Shown: positions 51,270 through 60,771, numbered from the stretch's first letter. The stretch is 64,000 bases of DNA from Bacteroidia bacterium (GCA_030430575.1 JAUIKF010000017.1:1-64000); one strand, 5' to 3'. Program-made: numbers and translations. The notes: generated by a model from the letters alone, not told the origin.

Positions 51270-52568
51270 ATGCGAAAAAACATTTTCCTCCTACTTTTGA
51301 TCAGTCTCTCTCCTATTTTCATCTTTTCACAACAGACACCAGAACTCCTTGAAGCAGCTCGCGCTGACCTTCAGCAGCTTTGCTCTGAAGAATTTGGAGG
51401 AAGAGGTTATCTCAATGGAGGCCACAAAAAAGCGGCAAATTTCATTGCAAAACGCTTCAATTCGCTTGGGATGCGGGCCGCTGCGAAAGATGCCTATGGC
51501 AAAGCCAGTTATTTGCAAGCTTTTGAAATGAAAATCAATTTGATACGTGCTGCTAAGCTTTCTTTCAATGGCAAAACGCTAGAAGCTGGAAAAGACTTTG
51601 TAGTGAACCGTTTTAGTGGCAGTGGGAGACTTGATCAAGTAAAGGTCATGGACCTCAAATATGGGTTGGACCCCAAACCTAATATCGAAGGTCGCGTCGT
51701 CCTGATCCGAGAAGGTCTTCCAGATAAAATTGCCAATAATCCTCAGAAAAAGGCCCAATATGCTGATCGGGCTAAGGATCTCCCCAAACTCCAATCCTTG
51801 CTTGCCTATCGCCCTGCAGCTATTATTATTCTTCGAAAAAAATTGACCGCAGCTTTTGGAGGAGATGCTTTTCCGCTGCCCATTATTGATGTCCTGGCAG
51901 CTCATTTACCCAAAAAACACAAAACTGCCAGTCTTGAAGTGACGGCAGGTGTCACAAAGATCGCCACCCAAAATGTAGCTGCGACGATCAAAGGAACCGA
52001 GTTTCCCGATAGTTTTTTGGTCATCTCAGCCCACTATGACCATTTGGGCATGTATGAGCATGCGATTTTTGCAGGGGCCAATGACAATGCTTCAGGTACT
52101 GTGATGATGCTCTCCATGGCAAAATACTTTGCAAAAAATCCCCCAAAATACTCTGTGCTGTTTCTAGCATTTGGGGGAGAAGAATGTGGGCTAAAGGGTT
52201 CTCGTTTTTATGTGGAAAAACAACCATTGATTCCGCTAAAAAAACTCAAATTCCTTCTAAATCTCGACTTAATGGGAAATGGGGTAGATGGTATTATGGC
52301 TGTCTGTGGAAAGGATTTCCCAGAAATCCACCAGCGATTAGTTGATCTCAACGAAAATCTATCAGCTGTTCCTAGTGTAAAGGCCCGCAAAAATGCCCCC
52401 AATAGTGATCATTACTTTTTTGTGGAAAATGGCGTTCCGTCCTTTTTCATTTACACGATGGGCGGACCAAGTCATTATCATGACATCTACGACAACGCGG
52501 ACAATCTTCTTTTCTCCAAATATATCGAGGTACGCGAATTGCTCATTCAGTTCCTTGAAGGCTTTTAA
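51270..52568 (+). CDS. Secreted M28-family zinc aminopeptidase
   Basis: A 432-residue exported peptidase. Signal peptide MRKNIFLLLLISLSPIFIFS; ATG at 51270 chosen because the upstream in-frame ATG at 51153 lies inside the divergent dehydrogenase gene and yields no signal. Zinc ligands are visible: His in ISAHYDHLGM, Asp in GANDNASGTVMML, Glu-Glu in LAFGGEECGLKGSRF, Asp in LLNLDLMGNGVDG and His in GGPSHYHDIYDNAD. A PA-like insert (about 130-230) precedes the catalytic part. Likely removes N-terminal residues from peptides in the periplasm or outside. No T9SS tail. Confidence 0.88.
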   Translation: MRKNIFLLLLISLSPIFIFSQQTPELLEAARADLQQLCSEEFGGRGYLNGGHKKAANFIAKRFNSLGMRAAAKDAYGKASYLQAFEMKINLIRAAKLSFNGKTLEAGKDFVVNRFSGSGRLDQVKVMDLKYGLDPKPNIEGRVVLIREGLPDKIANNPQKKAQYADRAKDLPKLQSLLAYRPAAIIILRKKLTAAFGGDAFPLPIIDVLAAHLPKKHKTASLEVTAGVTKIATQNVAATIKGTEFPDSFLVISAHYDHLGMYEHAIFAGANDNASGTVMMLSMAKYFAKNPPKYSVLFLAFGGEECGLKGSRFYVEKQPLIPLKKLKFLLNLDLMGNGVDGIMAVCGKDFPEIHQRLVDLNENLSAVPSVKARKNAPNSDHYFFVENGVPSFFIYTMGGPSHYHDIYDNADNLLFSKYIEVRELLIQFLEGF

Positions 52569-52573
52569 ATATA

Positions 52574-52617
52574 TTTTGTCGGAATGATGGAATTAAAATC
52601 CTATCATTCCGACAAAA
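52574..52617. promoter_or_regulatory. Perfect 15-bp inverted repeat before the GHKL ATPase gene
   Basis: TTTTGTCGGAATGAT (52574-52588) and ATCATTCCGACAAAA (52603-52617) are exact complements around 14 nt. The 3' side is an A-run on both strands, so it is not a classic intrinsic terminator. It ends 16 nt before the -7 element TATATTTG and covers the place where the -33 element should be, so it may be an operator. Confidence 0.5.
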
Positions 52618-52632
52618 AATAGTGGGCTTTTT

Positions 52633-52640
52633 TATATTTG
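52633..52640 (+). promoter_or_regulatory. -7 promoter element TATATTTG for the GHKL ATPase gene
   Basis: A perfect TAnnTTTG element ends 11 nt before the ATG at 52652, leaving a leader of only a few nucleotides. No TTG at the -33 position is evident. Confidence 0.5.
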
Positions 52641-52651
52641 TAGATTGAATT

Positions 52652-54622
52652 ATGAAGAATAAAGTCAGTATCAATGACCGCAGTATCGAGAGTGCGGGGA
52701 TTCCAAAGGATTATAAGGATGCCATCGCGGAGCTTATATGGAATGGTTTTGACGCGGGAGCTTCTCGTGTCGAGTTGGAGTACGATGCCAATGAGATAGA
52801 ATTTGTTAATCAGCTGATTATCAGAGACAATGGAAATGGGATTCGCTACGATGACCTGTCTCGAACTTTTGGTACATTGCTAGATTCCATCAAAAACGTT
52901 TCTTACCAGCGCTCTTCATATGTTCATGGACAAAAGGGAAAAGGTCGCTTTTCTTTCACCACTTTTGCGCGTCGTGCTCAGTGGAATACGATTGTCAATC
53001 CGGAAGGCCAGCCGTATGAATACAGCATTGTGATTCATAGTCGGAATAAGGATGAATATGAATTGACAGAACAGAAACTATTGTCGCATGATACACCATC
53101 TGGCACCGAAGTCATTCTGACCAATCTATTTGGCGTGACGGCTTCTTCTTTCCATTCAGATGCCTTCATGCAGTTTCTTTGCCAGCAGTTTGGGTGGTTT
53201 TTATTCCTCAATCGCAAAAATCATTTTGCCCTTACGATCAATGGAGAAGAGCTCAACTATTCCAATATCATTGCAGAATACGATGTACGTGCGGTAATCC
53301 TCGATGACGGAGAAGAAGCTGCATATTCCTTTGACCTTACTTTTATTCGGTGGAAAACACGCATAGGAGATCGTTATTACTATTATTTCCTCAATCAGAA
53401 AAAGCGTGAATGTGCCAAGCAGTTGACTTCTTTTAACAATAATGCCATAGATTTCCATCACAGTGTCTATATAGAGTCCGACTTTTTCAAAGACTTCTTG
53501 ATGGACCAGGAAGATCCAGGTTCGCGACTGATTGGGAAAAATCAGAGTCATCCTGTTTTCCGAGCCTTAATCAAAGAATTGCACAGTTTCTTAGAAGAAA
53601 AAGAGCAGCAATTTATCCAAAAAGAAGCCGCTACGAGGTTGGTTCGAGAATATAATGTCTTAGGGATTATGCCTTCCTTTGGACAAAGTGCATTTGACCG
53701 TACCAAAAGAGATGAGTTGGAAGAGGTCATCCGCGAACTTTATTCTATCCAACCCAAACTTTTCAAATCGCTCAGAAGGGAACAACAAAAGGCATTTGTG
53801 GGAATGTTGAATCTATTGATGGATTCTTCGGATCGCAGCAAAGTCATCGAAGTCCTCGAACAAGTCTCTCCACTAAAGGAAGAAGAACGCCATAGGCTAT
53901 CCAACATTTTTGCCAAAAATGATACACATTTGGCTTCTCAAAGCCTCAAGTTGATTGAGGACAGGCATAAAACCATTGCGCTGCTCCAGCAATTTTGTGA
54001 AAGCGAACTCCTTTTTGAATCTGAGAAACCAGTCATTCACAATTTGATGGCAGAAAATTGCTGGCTCTTGGGAGAGCAGTATCACTTGGTGACCCCCAAT
54101 CGGCTGAGTGAAGATTTTTTCTATAAATCTCTCACGATACTAGATGGGAAAAAGAGTGCTGCCAAAAATGCGGAAAAGCAGGGGCGTTTTGACCGAGAAG
54201 CCATTTTTGTAGCCAGACAGCGGTTGATCGCAGATGGGGATAATATCTATGGGAAAAAGGAAAATGTTTTGCTGGACCTCAAGCCCCCAACGTATACCCT
54301 TACCCAAGCCGATAATCGTCAAGCAAATGCTTATCTTCGATTTATAATCAAAGACCCTCAGCATAACGGAGCAGAACAGGTTTGGAAGTTTTTCCTGATC
54401 GGAAAAGAAATAGATGCCTATATCAAAGGGCAGTATACTGCCCAAAAGGCTAAAGGGAAACCTTTCCTCATACAGGCGCTTCGAAATTACGAAATATATG
54501 CATTGACCTGGCGTGACCTTTTTGGACAATTTTCCAATAGCCATAACCATATCCTCGCCAATCAATCAACTGATCGCAAGACGCTTGAAAAGGCCCTTTT
54601 GGATAAGGGAATCCGTATTTAG
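52652..54622 (+). CDS. GHKL (Hsp90/MORC-like) ATPase with a nuclease-like C-terminal domain
   Basis: A 656-residue cytosolic protein. The N-terminus is a GHKL ATP-binding fold: N box YKDAIAELIWNGFDAGASRV, G1 box IRDNGNGIRYDD, G2 box HGQKGKGRFSF. A second-domain-like stretch follows (to about 330). The C-terminal part (about 465-656) looks like a PD-(D/E)xK fold: AENCWLLGEQYHLVTPNRLS near 468, then RFDREAIFVARQ, then VLLDLKPPTYTLTQ near 541 with a D-x-K triad, and YEIYALTWRDLFGQF near the end. That pattern recalls Shedu-type (DUF4263) nucleases fused to GHKL ATPases. It stands alone, convergent with pheT. The ATPase call is firm; the nuclease call is by pattern and not certain. Confidence 0.78.
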   Translation: MKNKVSINDRSIESAGIPKDYKDAIAELIWNGFDAGASRVELEYDANEIEFVNQLIIRDNGNGIRYDDLSRTFGTLLDSIKNVSYQRSSYVHGQKGKGRFSFTTFARRAQWNTIVNPEGQPYEYSIVIHSRNKDEYELTEQKLLSHDTPSGTEVILTNLFGVTASSFHSDAFMQFLCQQFGWFLFLNRKNHFALTINGEELNYSNIIAEYDVRAVILDDGEEAAYSFDLTFIRWKTRIGDRYYYYFLNQKKRECAKQLTSFNNNAIDFHHSVYIESDFFKDFLMDQEDPGSRLIGKNQSHPVFRALIKELHSFLEEKEQQFIQKEAATRLVREYNVLGIMPSFGQSAFDRTKRDELEEVIRELYSIQPKLFKSLRREQQKAFVGMLNLLMDSSDRSKVIEVLEQVSPLKEEERHRLSNIFAKNDTHLASQSLKLIEDRHKTIALLQQFCESELLFESEKPVIHNLMAENCWLLGEQYHLVTPNRLSEDFFYKSLTILDGKKSAAKNAEKQGRFDREAIFVARQRLIADGDNIYGKKENVLLDLKPPTYTLTQADNRQANAYLRFIIKDPQHNGAEQVWKFFLIGKEIDAYIKGQYTAQKAKGKPFLIQALRNYEIYALTWRDLFGQFSNSHNHILANQSTDRKTLEKALLDKGIRI

Positions 54623-54628
54623 GCCTTT

Positions 54629-57031
54629 CTACTTCCTAATTTCAACAGCTAACTGATTCGTCAGGCTACCGTAAATTCGTTCAACTATTTTGTCGGCCGC
54701 TTTGTCCTGAAGTGTTTTTTTGTCGTCGCGAAGCACGATAGAGACGAGGTAGGACTTTTTCCCTTCAGCAATATTTTTGCCTTTATACACATCATGAAGC
54801 TCTATGCTTCTGATGAGTTTTGGATTGGCACGCTGAATAACATCCCGGATTTCGGAAAAACTCACAGATTCATCCACCATCATGCTTATATCACGTCGTA
54901 TACTCGGATAAATGGGAATCGGCTGGAATTTGGGCTGTTGTTGGAAATATAGTTTCACTAGCCGCTGCCAATCCACTGTCATGAAAAAGGCTTCATTTTT
55001 GAGGTCATATGCTTCGCATAGGTCCACTTTTACTTGCCCATAATGAAGGACTTCGTTGCCCTTCACTTCCAAACTTAAGCCATAGGCATATTCCGCATGC
55101 TCACTCTCTTTTAGCTTTCCTTCTATGCCAAACCATACCTGCATGCGCTCGACTTCCTTTGTCAAGGTATAAAGGCTCACTTTCTCGGGCTTTCCACGCC
55201 AATGCATTTCATGTTCCATTCCTGAGACAAGCATGGATAGCCATTGTTTTTCTTCATAGCCATTTTCTCCCTTCCAGTACGTTTTACCAAATTCATATAG
55301 CGCCAAATTCTCCATTTGACGATTCTGGTTATGACGTACCACTTCCAGGAAACCAGGCAACAAAGATTGACGCATCACTTCTAATTCCTCGCTGAGGGGA
55401 TTGAGGATATGAATGGCCTTTTCATCTCCTAAGTTCTTGTTTACCAAGGAGTTATTGAGTATTTCAAAATAACCATTTGCACTTAGATAATCGGAGTAAT
55501 GTTGACGCAAGCGATTTGCATCTTGATAAGGTTGAAGTACAAGGGTTTGGGTCAAACGCTCAGCTGGATCTACATTGTTATAGCCATAGATCCGGAGAAT
55601 TTCTTCCATGACATCTTGAGGCCTTTGTACATCCACACGGTAAGGTGGCACTTTTAGATACAAGCTATCCCCGTCATTGTCTTCCGAAATTTCAATTTCC
55701 AATGATCGAAGTATTTCTATTATTCTATCCTTACCAAAATCATGTCCAATGATGTTATTGGTCCGTTTGATCGACAAAGCGATCTCATAGGGGGGGAAAT
55801 CTGACAATTTAATGTCTGACATTTCCGATACGGTTCCACCACAAAGTTCAACAATCAGGCTAGCTGCACGCATCGCTGCAGTAGTGGTCATATTTGGGTC
55901 TGCTCCTCGTTCAAAGCGATAGGAAGAATCACTGTTGATCGCAAGGCGCTTAGCTTGCTTGCGGACCGTTCCTGCATCAAAATGCGCTGATTCCAAAAAG
56001 ATATTTTGGGTTGCAGTCGTCACACTGGAGTTCATGCCTCCCATCGTCCCTGCAATACACCTTGGCTGACTGGCGTCACAAATCAACAGATCACTTCCTG
56101 CCTTCAATTGGCGCTCTTCTTCATCCAGCGTCACAAATTTTTGATCTTTATCCAGCGTTCTGACGATGATTTCTCCACCTTCTAGTTGATCCGCATCGAA
56201 GGCATGCATAGGCTGCCCAAGTTCATGGAGCACATAGTTCGTAATGTCGACGACATTGTTACGAGGGCGTAGGCCGATAGCCATAAGGCGATTTTTGAGC
56301 CATTCTGGGCTCTCGGCCACTGTTACACCCGAGATATAAAGCGAACTATATCGCGTGCATTTGTCTGGCGCTTTGATTGTGACAGGAATGGGATTTTTAC
56401 CTGAAAGATTTTCTTCTTTAAGCGTGATTTCTGGCAAACGTGCTTTTTTACCCCAAAATGCCGCCAAATCACGTGCTACGCCATAATGAGACGCTGCATC
56501 AATACGGTTGGGAGTCAAGTCAATCTCGATGACATAGTCTTCGTCGAGCTCTACGACTTGGTTAAATGGGGTACCGGGTTGGAGATTCGCATCTAGGACC
56601 ATGATACCATCGTGGTTGTGTCCCAAGCCCAATTCATCTTCGGCACAGATCATCCCCATAGAAACTTCTCCGCGAATTTTCCCTTTTTTGATTTTGAAAG
56701 GCTGATCACTCTCGATAGGGTAGAGGGTGGTCCCAATAGTAGCGACAGGCACCTTTTGTCCTGCTGCTACATTCGGCGCCCCGCAAACAATGGCTAAAGG
56801 AGCTTCTGCTCCTATTTCCACCTGGCAAACACGCAGTTTATCAGCATTAGGATGCTGATCAGCAGAAAGGACCTCTCCTACCACAACTCCCTCCAAATTT
56901 CCTTCAATGCCTCCTACCTTCTCAGGTTTCCCTTCAGTCTCCAATCCGAGCATCGTCAGTACGTCCGCTAGATCTTGAGGTGCCAGGTCTGTATCTATAT
57001 ATTCTTTTAACCAGTTATAAGAAATTTTCAT
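54629..57031 (-). CDS. pheT: Phenylalanyl-tRNA synthetase beta subunit
   Basis: An 800-residue subunit of the alpha2-beta2 enzyme that charges tRNA-Phe. Domains: tRNA-binding EMAP-like domain (about 40-150, including VCGAPNVAAGQKVPVA), B3/B4 editing domain (CTRYSSLYISGVTVAESPEW at about 225), B5 (YEIALSIKRTNNIIGHDFGK), the central catalytic-like core (YRVDVQRPQDVMEEILRIYG) and the C-terminal FDX-ACB anticodon-binding domain (PIYPSIRRDISMMVDESVSF at about 705 to the end). Length is normal. A promoter matching the Bacteroidota consensus is at 57110-57140. pheS is not in the window, so the subunits are encoded apart. Confidence 0.97.
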   Translation of the reverse strand: MKISYNWLKEYIDTDLAPQDLADVLTMLGLETEGKPEKVGGIEGNLEGVVVGEVLSADQHPNADKLRVCQVEIGAEAPLAIVCGAPNVAAGQKVPVATIGTTLYPIESDQPFKIKKGKIRGEVSMGMICAEDELGLGHNHDGIMVLDANLQPGTPFNQVVELDEDYVIEIDLTPNRIDAASHYGVARDLAAFWGKKARLPEITLKEENLSGKNPIPVTIKAPDKCTRYSSLYISGVTVAESPEWLKNRLMAIGLRPRNNVVDITNYVLHELGQPMHAFDADQLEGGEIIVRTLDKDQKFVTLDEEERQLKAGSDLLICDASQPRCIAGTMGGMNSSVTTATQNIFLESAHFDAGTVRKQAKRLAINSDSSYRFERGADPNMTTTAAMRAASLIVELCGGTVSEMSDIKLSDFPPYEIALSIKRTNNIIGHDFGKDRIIEILRSLEIEISEDNDGDSLYLKVPPYRVDVQRPQDVMEEILRIYGYNNVDPAERLTQTLVLQPYQDANRLRQHYSDYLSANGYFEILNNSLVNKNLGDEKAIHILNPLSEELEVMRQSLLPGFLEVVRHNQNRQMENLALYEFGKTYWKGENGYEEKQWLSMLVSGMEHEMHWRGKPEKVSLYTLTKEVERMQVWFGIEGKLKESEHAEYAYGLSLEVKGNEVLHYGQVKVDLCEAYDLKNEAFFMTVDWQRLVKLYFQQQPKFQPIPIYPSIRRDISMMVDESVSFSEIRDVIQRANPKLIRSIELHDVYKGKNIAEGKKSYLVSIVLRDDKKTLQDKAADKIVERIYGSLTNQLAVEIRK

Positions 57032-57109
57032 GTTTTGCTTCTAAAAAAATAATCGAAGTTTCAGATTGAGATGAAAGATATCCTTTCGAGTCGCCTGAAA
57101 AAAGCCGCC

Positions 57110-57140
57110 CAAAGTTAGTAACTTAGTTGAGTGCTTCCAA
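57110..57140 (-). promoter_or_regulatory. Bacteroidota-type promoter of pheT
   Basis: On the minus strand TTG (57138-57140) is followed after 20 nt by TAACTTTG (57110-57117), matching TTG-N17-20-TAnnTTTG. The leader to the pheT start at 57031 is about 75 nt. Confidence 0.65.
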
Positions 57141-57231
57141 GTGTTCATTTTTAGCATTTTGGTATCATCTATGCTATTTCATTGAACTTTTCGTATAATA
57201 GGACAAATGAACCCCTAAACATCCCATTAAC

Positions 57232-57744
57232 ATGAAATTGCCTTTCTATCTCTCTGCAATTTGCTCCAGCCTATTTATCTATTTCCTTTCTACTACTATG
57301 GTATTTGGGCAAAATGAACCTCAAACCCTCGTTCCCAAAAATGCTACCACCGCTCGCGCAAGTGCCAATCAAGCACATACGATTTACAGCGTACCTACAG
57401 GAACCCAAAACCTACCCGAAGCACTTGGGGGAGGAGAAATGAAGACACAATCCCTAATGGTAACCAGTTCTACTTTTCGGGGAGGGACAGAACTGACGCC
57501 TGCTCAATTTGATGCAGTAAGTCTTCACCCAGGTCGATGGCTAGACGATGGTCATTTTCTCTTTATCGCTTCTGATGAAGTCGATATTCAAGATTATTAC
57601 TTATATGTGGTAGCTGAAGATAGAGCCTATCCCGTTGATTTTGAATTAGGGGAATCTGTCGGATACATGGAAATAGAAACAGGTAGTAAGGTAAATTATA
57701 AGCTTGAAGGAGAAAAAGTCATCGAAATCACTTTTTCCAACTAA
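57232..57744 (+). CDS. Small secreted protein of unknown function
   Basis: A 170-residue exported protein (signal peptide LSAICSSLFIYFLSTTMVFG, cleavage after GQ). The first part of the mature chain is low-complexity (NATTARASANQAHTIYSVPT), the second a small beta domain (DGHFLFIASDEVDIQDYYLY, GSKVNYKLEGEKVIEITFSN). I recognise no family. It is divergent from pheT and convergent with the methyltransferase gene, whose stop is 1 nt away. Confidence 0.68.
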   Translation: MKLPFYLSAICSSLFIYFLSTTMVFGQNEPQTLVPKNATTARASANQAHTIYSVPTGTQNLPEALGGGEMKTQSLMVTSSTFRGGTELTPAQFDAVSLHPGRWLDDGHFLFIASDEVDIQDYYLYVVAEDRAYPVDFELGESVGYMEIETGSKVNYKLEGEKVIEITFSN

Positions 57745-57745
57745 G

Positions 57746-58672
57746 TCATGCCTTTACTGGCTTAGCCAGATAAATAATCGAACTTCCACGTCTTACATTT
57801 CCAGTGGATTGCATCCAAGATCTGAATCCCGTCCAAAAGGCTGGTATCAGCCTTGGTTTACCATGTAAATACTTTTCACTTAAAAGGCTCACATAAAATG
57901 GGTCAAAGGGCATATGTTTCATACGCTTCAGTTCAAATCCATGATTAGTCAGTAGCGTCTCCATAGACTGAGGACTGAAGTGATATAGATGCCTTGGAAC
58001 ATCATAGGCTGCCCAATGCGCTTGATAGCGATCAGCGTCTAGAGATTGATAGTTGGGAACGGCAATGATCAGGAGACCGTCTTCTTTCAAGATTTTATGG
58101 ATCGTCGCTATATAATCATTGAGCTGATGAACATGCTCTAGAACATGCCACATACTGATGACATCTCTACTGTTTTCTTCCAACTCAAAGAGTTCCTCAT
58201 TTGATTTTGCATCCAGCCCAAAGTTTTTGAGTACTTGTTCACGGGCAGCAGGTTCTGGTTCTAGCCCAAGGACTTCCCATCCAGCTCCATTCATCGTATG
58301 AAGAAACTCTCCAGTTCCACAACCAATGTCAAGCAGTTTTCCAGTTTTCTTTCCTGATACTCGCCGGACTAACTTGAGTTTTTGCTTCAGCGTAAAAGTT
58401 CGCACCATTTGGTAGAGACGATTCACCAAGCCTTGGTTAGTATTAGAATGTGAAATATATTCTTCAGACTGATAGTAAGCACCTATCTCGGAGATGACTG
58501 GAATATCCTGTGTAAATCGGAGCTGACAATTTTCGCATTCCCAAACCTTGAAGTTATCACCCGAAACTGTATAGTCCTTAATTTCGTATTTTTCATTTAA
58601 TTTCAAACAATCACACACAGGACATACTGTGTATGTGTGTATCGAGGAAGATGCTACTGAAGAGGAATTCAT
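57746..58672 (-). CDS. Class I SAM-dependent methyltransferase with N-terminal zinc ribbon
   Basis: A 308-residue cytosolic enzyme. Cys pairs C-P-V-C near residue 18 and C-E-N-C near 48 (FKVWECENCQLRFTQ) form a zinc ribbon. The methyltransferase motif I is GKLLDIGCGTGEFLHTMNGA, with the acidic end of the next strand in VLGLEPEPAAR; motif post-I and II read VISMWHVLEHVHQLNDY and LKEDGLLIIAVPNYQSLD. This zinc-ribbon plus methyltransferase form is common in sugar and cell-surface biosynthesis loci. Substrate unknown. It is preceded by an AT-rich spacer of about 235 nt. Confidence 0.87.
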   Translation of the reverse strand: MNSSSVASSSIHTYTVCPVCDCLKLNEKYEIKDYTVSGDNFKVWECENCQLRFTQDIPVISEIGAYYQSEEYISHSNTNQGLVNRLYQMVRTFTLKQKLKLVRRVSGKKTGKLLDIGCGTGEFLHTMNGAGWEVLGLEPEPAAREQVLKNFGLDAKSNEELFELEENSRDVISMWHVLEHVHQLNDYIATIHKILKEDGLLIIAVPNYQSLDADRYQAHWAAYDVPRHLYHFSPQSMETLLTNHGFELKRMKHMPFDPFYVSLLSEKYLHGKPRLIPAFWTGFRSWMQSTGNVRRGSSIIYLAKPVKA

Positions 58673-58771
58673 AAGGGAAAAAGGTCTATTTATTTCAAAA
58701 AATGTATCTATTTAACAAATGCTTAGATCTAAAACCGAGAATTATCAAAGAGCGATTTACTCATTATAAGC

Positions 58772-58786
58772 AATTGATAATCAATT
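58772..58786. repeat. Palindrome AATTGATAATCAATT
   Basis: A perfect 15-nt palindrome in the spacer between the methyltransferase and mnmG genes. The core AATTGATAATCAA also occurs at 148-160 and within 23376-23487, linking it to the AT-rich repeat family. Confidence 0.5.
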
Positions 58787-58908
58787 ACTTAATATTCATT
58801 TTATATCATTTTTTTCTAAAAAATGAGCCTGAGAATAAAATGCCCTATATAACCACCCAGAAAGCTGTTTTTTAACAGAATCTCAAGGCCATTTTTAGGC
58901 GTATTTTT

Positions 58909-60771
58909 CTACCGGCCCATATGTATTAGCAAAACTGAAATATCTGCTGTTGATACACCGCTAATTCTTGAAGCTTGACCGAGGTTCGATGGACGTTGAT
59001 CACTTAGTTTTTCTCGGCTTTCATTAGATAATGCTTTTATAGCGTGATAATCAAATTTACCAGGTATAGATATTTCATCCAGCCGCATCATCTTTTGCGC
59101 AAGCTTTTCTTCCTTCTCAATATAACCCGCATATTTCATATGAATTTCTGTTTGCTCTAGTGCATCTTCTGATATATCAGATAATTGAGAAGTAAGATTT
59201 TCGCTAGATTCTAACAATCCATTCAACGTCACTTTGGGTCTTGTCAAGATCGAAGCTGCTTTTACTTTTTGCTTCAAGGGTGAACTTCCTAACGATGACA
59301 GGTATGGAGCTACTTCTGTGGGCGCAATAGAAGTTTGTTCCAATGCTTCTTTGACTTGCTTCAGTTGTTTCTTTTTGTTCAAGAGTTTTTGGTAGCGGTC
59401 CTCTTTTGCCAATCCAATCTCGTAGCCCAATTCTGTCAACCGTAAGTCCGCATTATCTTGCCGAAGGAGCATTCTATATTCAGCTCTAGAAGTGAACATT
59501 CTATAAGGCTCATTGGTGCCTTTGTTGACAAGGTCATCGATGAGCACCCCAATATATGCTTGATTTCTCTTCAAGATAAAAGCCTCTTTTTCCTGAACTT
59601 TTCTCGATGCATTGATTCCAGCCATTAGTCCCTGACAAGCCGCTTCTTCATATCCAGTGGTTCCATTGATCTGCCCAGCAAAAAATAAATTCTCTACGAG
59701 CTGTGTTTCAAGAGATAATTTGAGTTGGGTTGGGGGAAAAAAGTCATATTCTACGGCATATCCAGGGCGGAACATCTTGGCATGTTCAAGTCCAGGGATG
59801 GTGCGAATCGCATCATATTGAACATCCTCTGGGAGGGAAGAGGAGAATCCATTGACATAAACCTCGACGGTATTCCACCCTTCAGGCTCCAGAAAAAGCT
59901 GGTGGCGATCTCGTTCAGCAAAGCGAGTGATCTTATCTTCAATGGATGGACAGTATCGAGGGCCAAGGCCTTTGATTCTCCCATTAAACATAGGCGATCG
60001 ATCAAAGCCTTTTTCTAGTGCCTGATGAGTCACCTTGCTCGTATAGGTAATGTGACAGGGACGTTGCTTGGTCAGTTTTGGGGTATCGGTAAAAGAGAAT
60101 TTACTAGGATTCTCATCTCCCCCTTGTGCTTCTAGCATATCCCAATTGATGGTTCGACCATCTAGTCTTGGAGGAGTTCCTGTCTTCATCCGATTGCTTT
60201 CAAAGCCCAGTGCCTCCAACTCAGCTGTCAATCCTACCGAAGCTCTCTCCCCACTTCTGCCCCCACCAAACTGTTTTTCGCCTATATGAATGAGGCCATT
60301 TAGGAAGGTTCCATTGGTTAGGACCACCGCTTTGGCAGGAATCTCTAATCCTAGTGAAGTCTTGACTCCCACTATTTTATTGTCCTTAACAACAAGCCCC
60401 ACAATCATCTCTTGCCAAAAATCAACATTAGGCGTACGCTCAAGCATCAATCGCCACTCTTCAGCGAATCGCATTCGGTCACTTTGTGCGCGAGGGCTCC
60501 ACATAGCTGGACCTTTAGATCTATTTAACATCCGGAATTGGATCATTGTTCGATCAGTAACGATCCCAGAATATCCTCCAAGTGCATCAACCTCCCTGAC
60601 GATCTGCCCTTTTGCAACCCCTCCCATGGCAGGATTGCAGGACATTTGGGCGATCGTATTCATATTCATTGTAGCTAGCATGACCCGCATGCCCATATTT
60701 GCAGCGGCTGCCGCTGCTTCACAACCAGCATGCCCTGCCCCTACTACTACTACATCATATATAGGAAACAT
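58909..60771 (-). CDS. mnmG: tRNA uridine-5-carboxymethylaminomethyl modification enzyme MnmG (GidA)
   Basis: A 620-residue FAD-dependent enzyme that, with MnmE, modifies the wobble uridine of several tRNAs. The FAD-binding motif VVGAGHAGCEAAAAAANMGM is at the N-terminus, with MSCNPAMGGVAKGQIVREVD and PRYCPSIEDKI as signature stretches. The C-terminal helical domain (about 500-620) binds MnmE and tRNA. Length is normal. The start MFPIYDVVVVG fits. A -7 element is 45 nt upstream and two parS-like palindromes lie in the same spacer, a classic neighbourhood of the chromosome origin in many bacteria. Confidence 0.97.
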   Translation of the reverse strand: MFPIYDVVVVGAGHAGCEAAAAAANMGMRVMLATMNMNTIAQMSCNPAMGGVAKGQIVREVDALGGYSGIVTDRTMIQFRMLNRSKGPAMWSPRAQSDRMRFAEEWRLMLERTPNVDFWQEMIVGLVVKDNKIVGVKTSLGLEIPAKAVVLTNGTFLNGLIHIGEKQFGGGRSGERASVGLTAELEALGFESNRMKTGTPPRLDGRTINWDMLEAQGGDENPSKFSFTDTPKLTKQRPCHITYTSKVTHQALEKGFDRSPMFNGRIKGLGPRYCPSIEDKITRFAERDRHQLFLEPEGWNTVEVYVNGFSSSLPEDVQYDAIRTIPGLEHAKMFRPGYAVEYDFFPPTQLKLSLETQLVENLFFAGQINGTTGYEEAACQGLMAGINASRKVQEKEAFILKRNQAYIGVLIDDLVNKGTNEPYRMFTSRAEYRMLLRQDNADLRLTELGYEIGLAKEDRYQKLLNKKKQLKQVKEALEQTSIAPTEVAPYLSSLGSSPLKQKVKAASILTRPKVTLNGLLESSENLTSQLSDISEDALEQTEIHMKYAGYIEKEEKLAQKMMRLDEISIPGKFDYHAIKALSNESREKLSDQRPSNLGQASRISGVSTADISVLLIHMGR

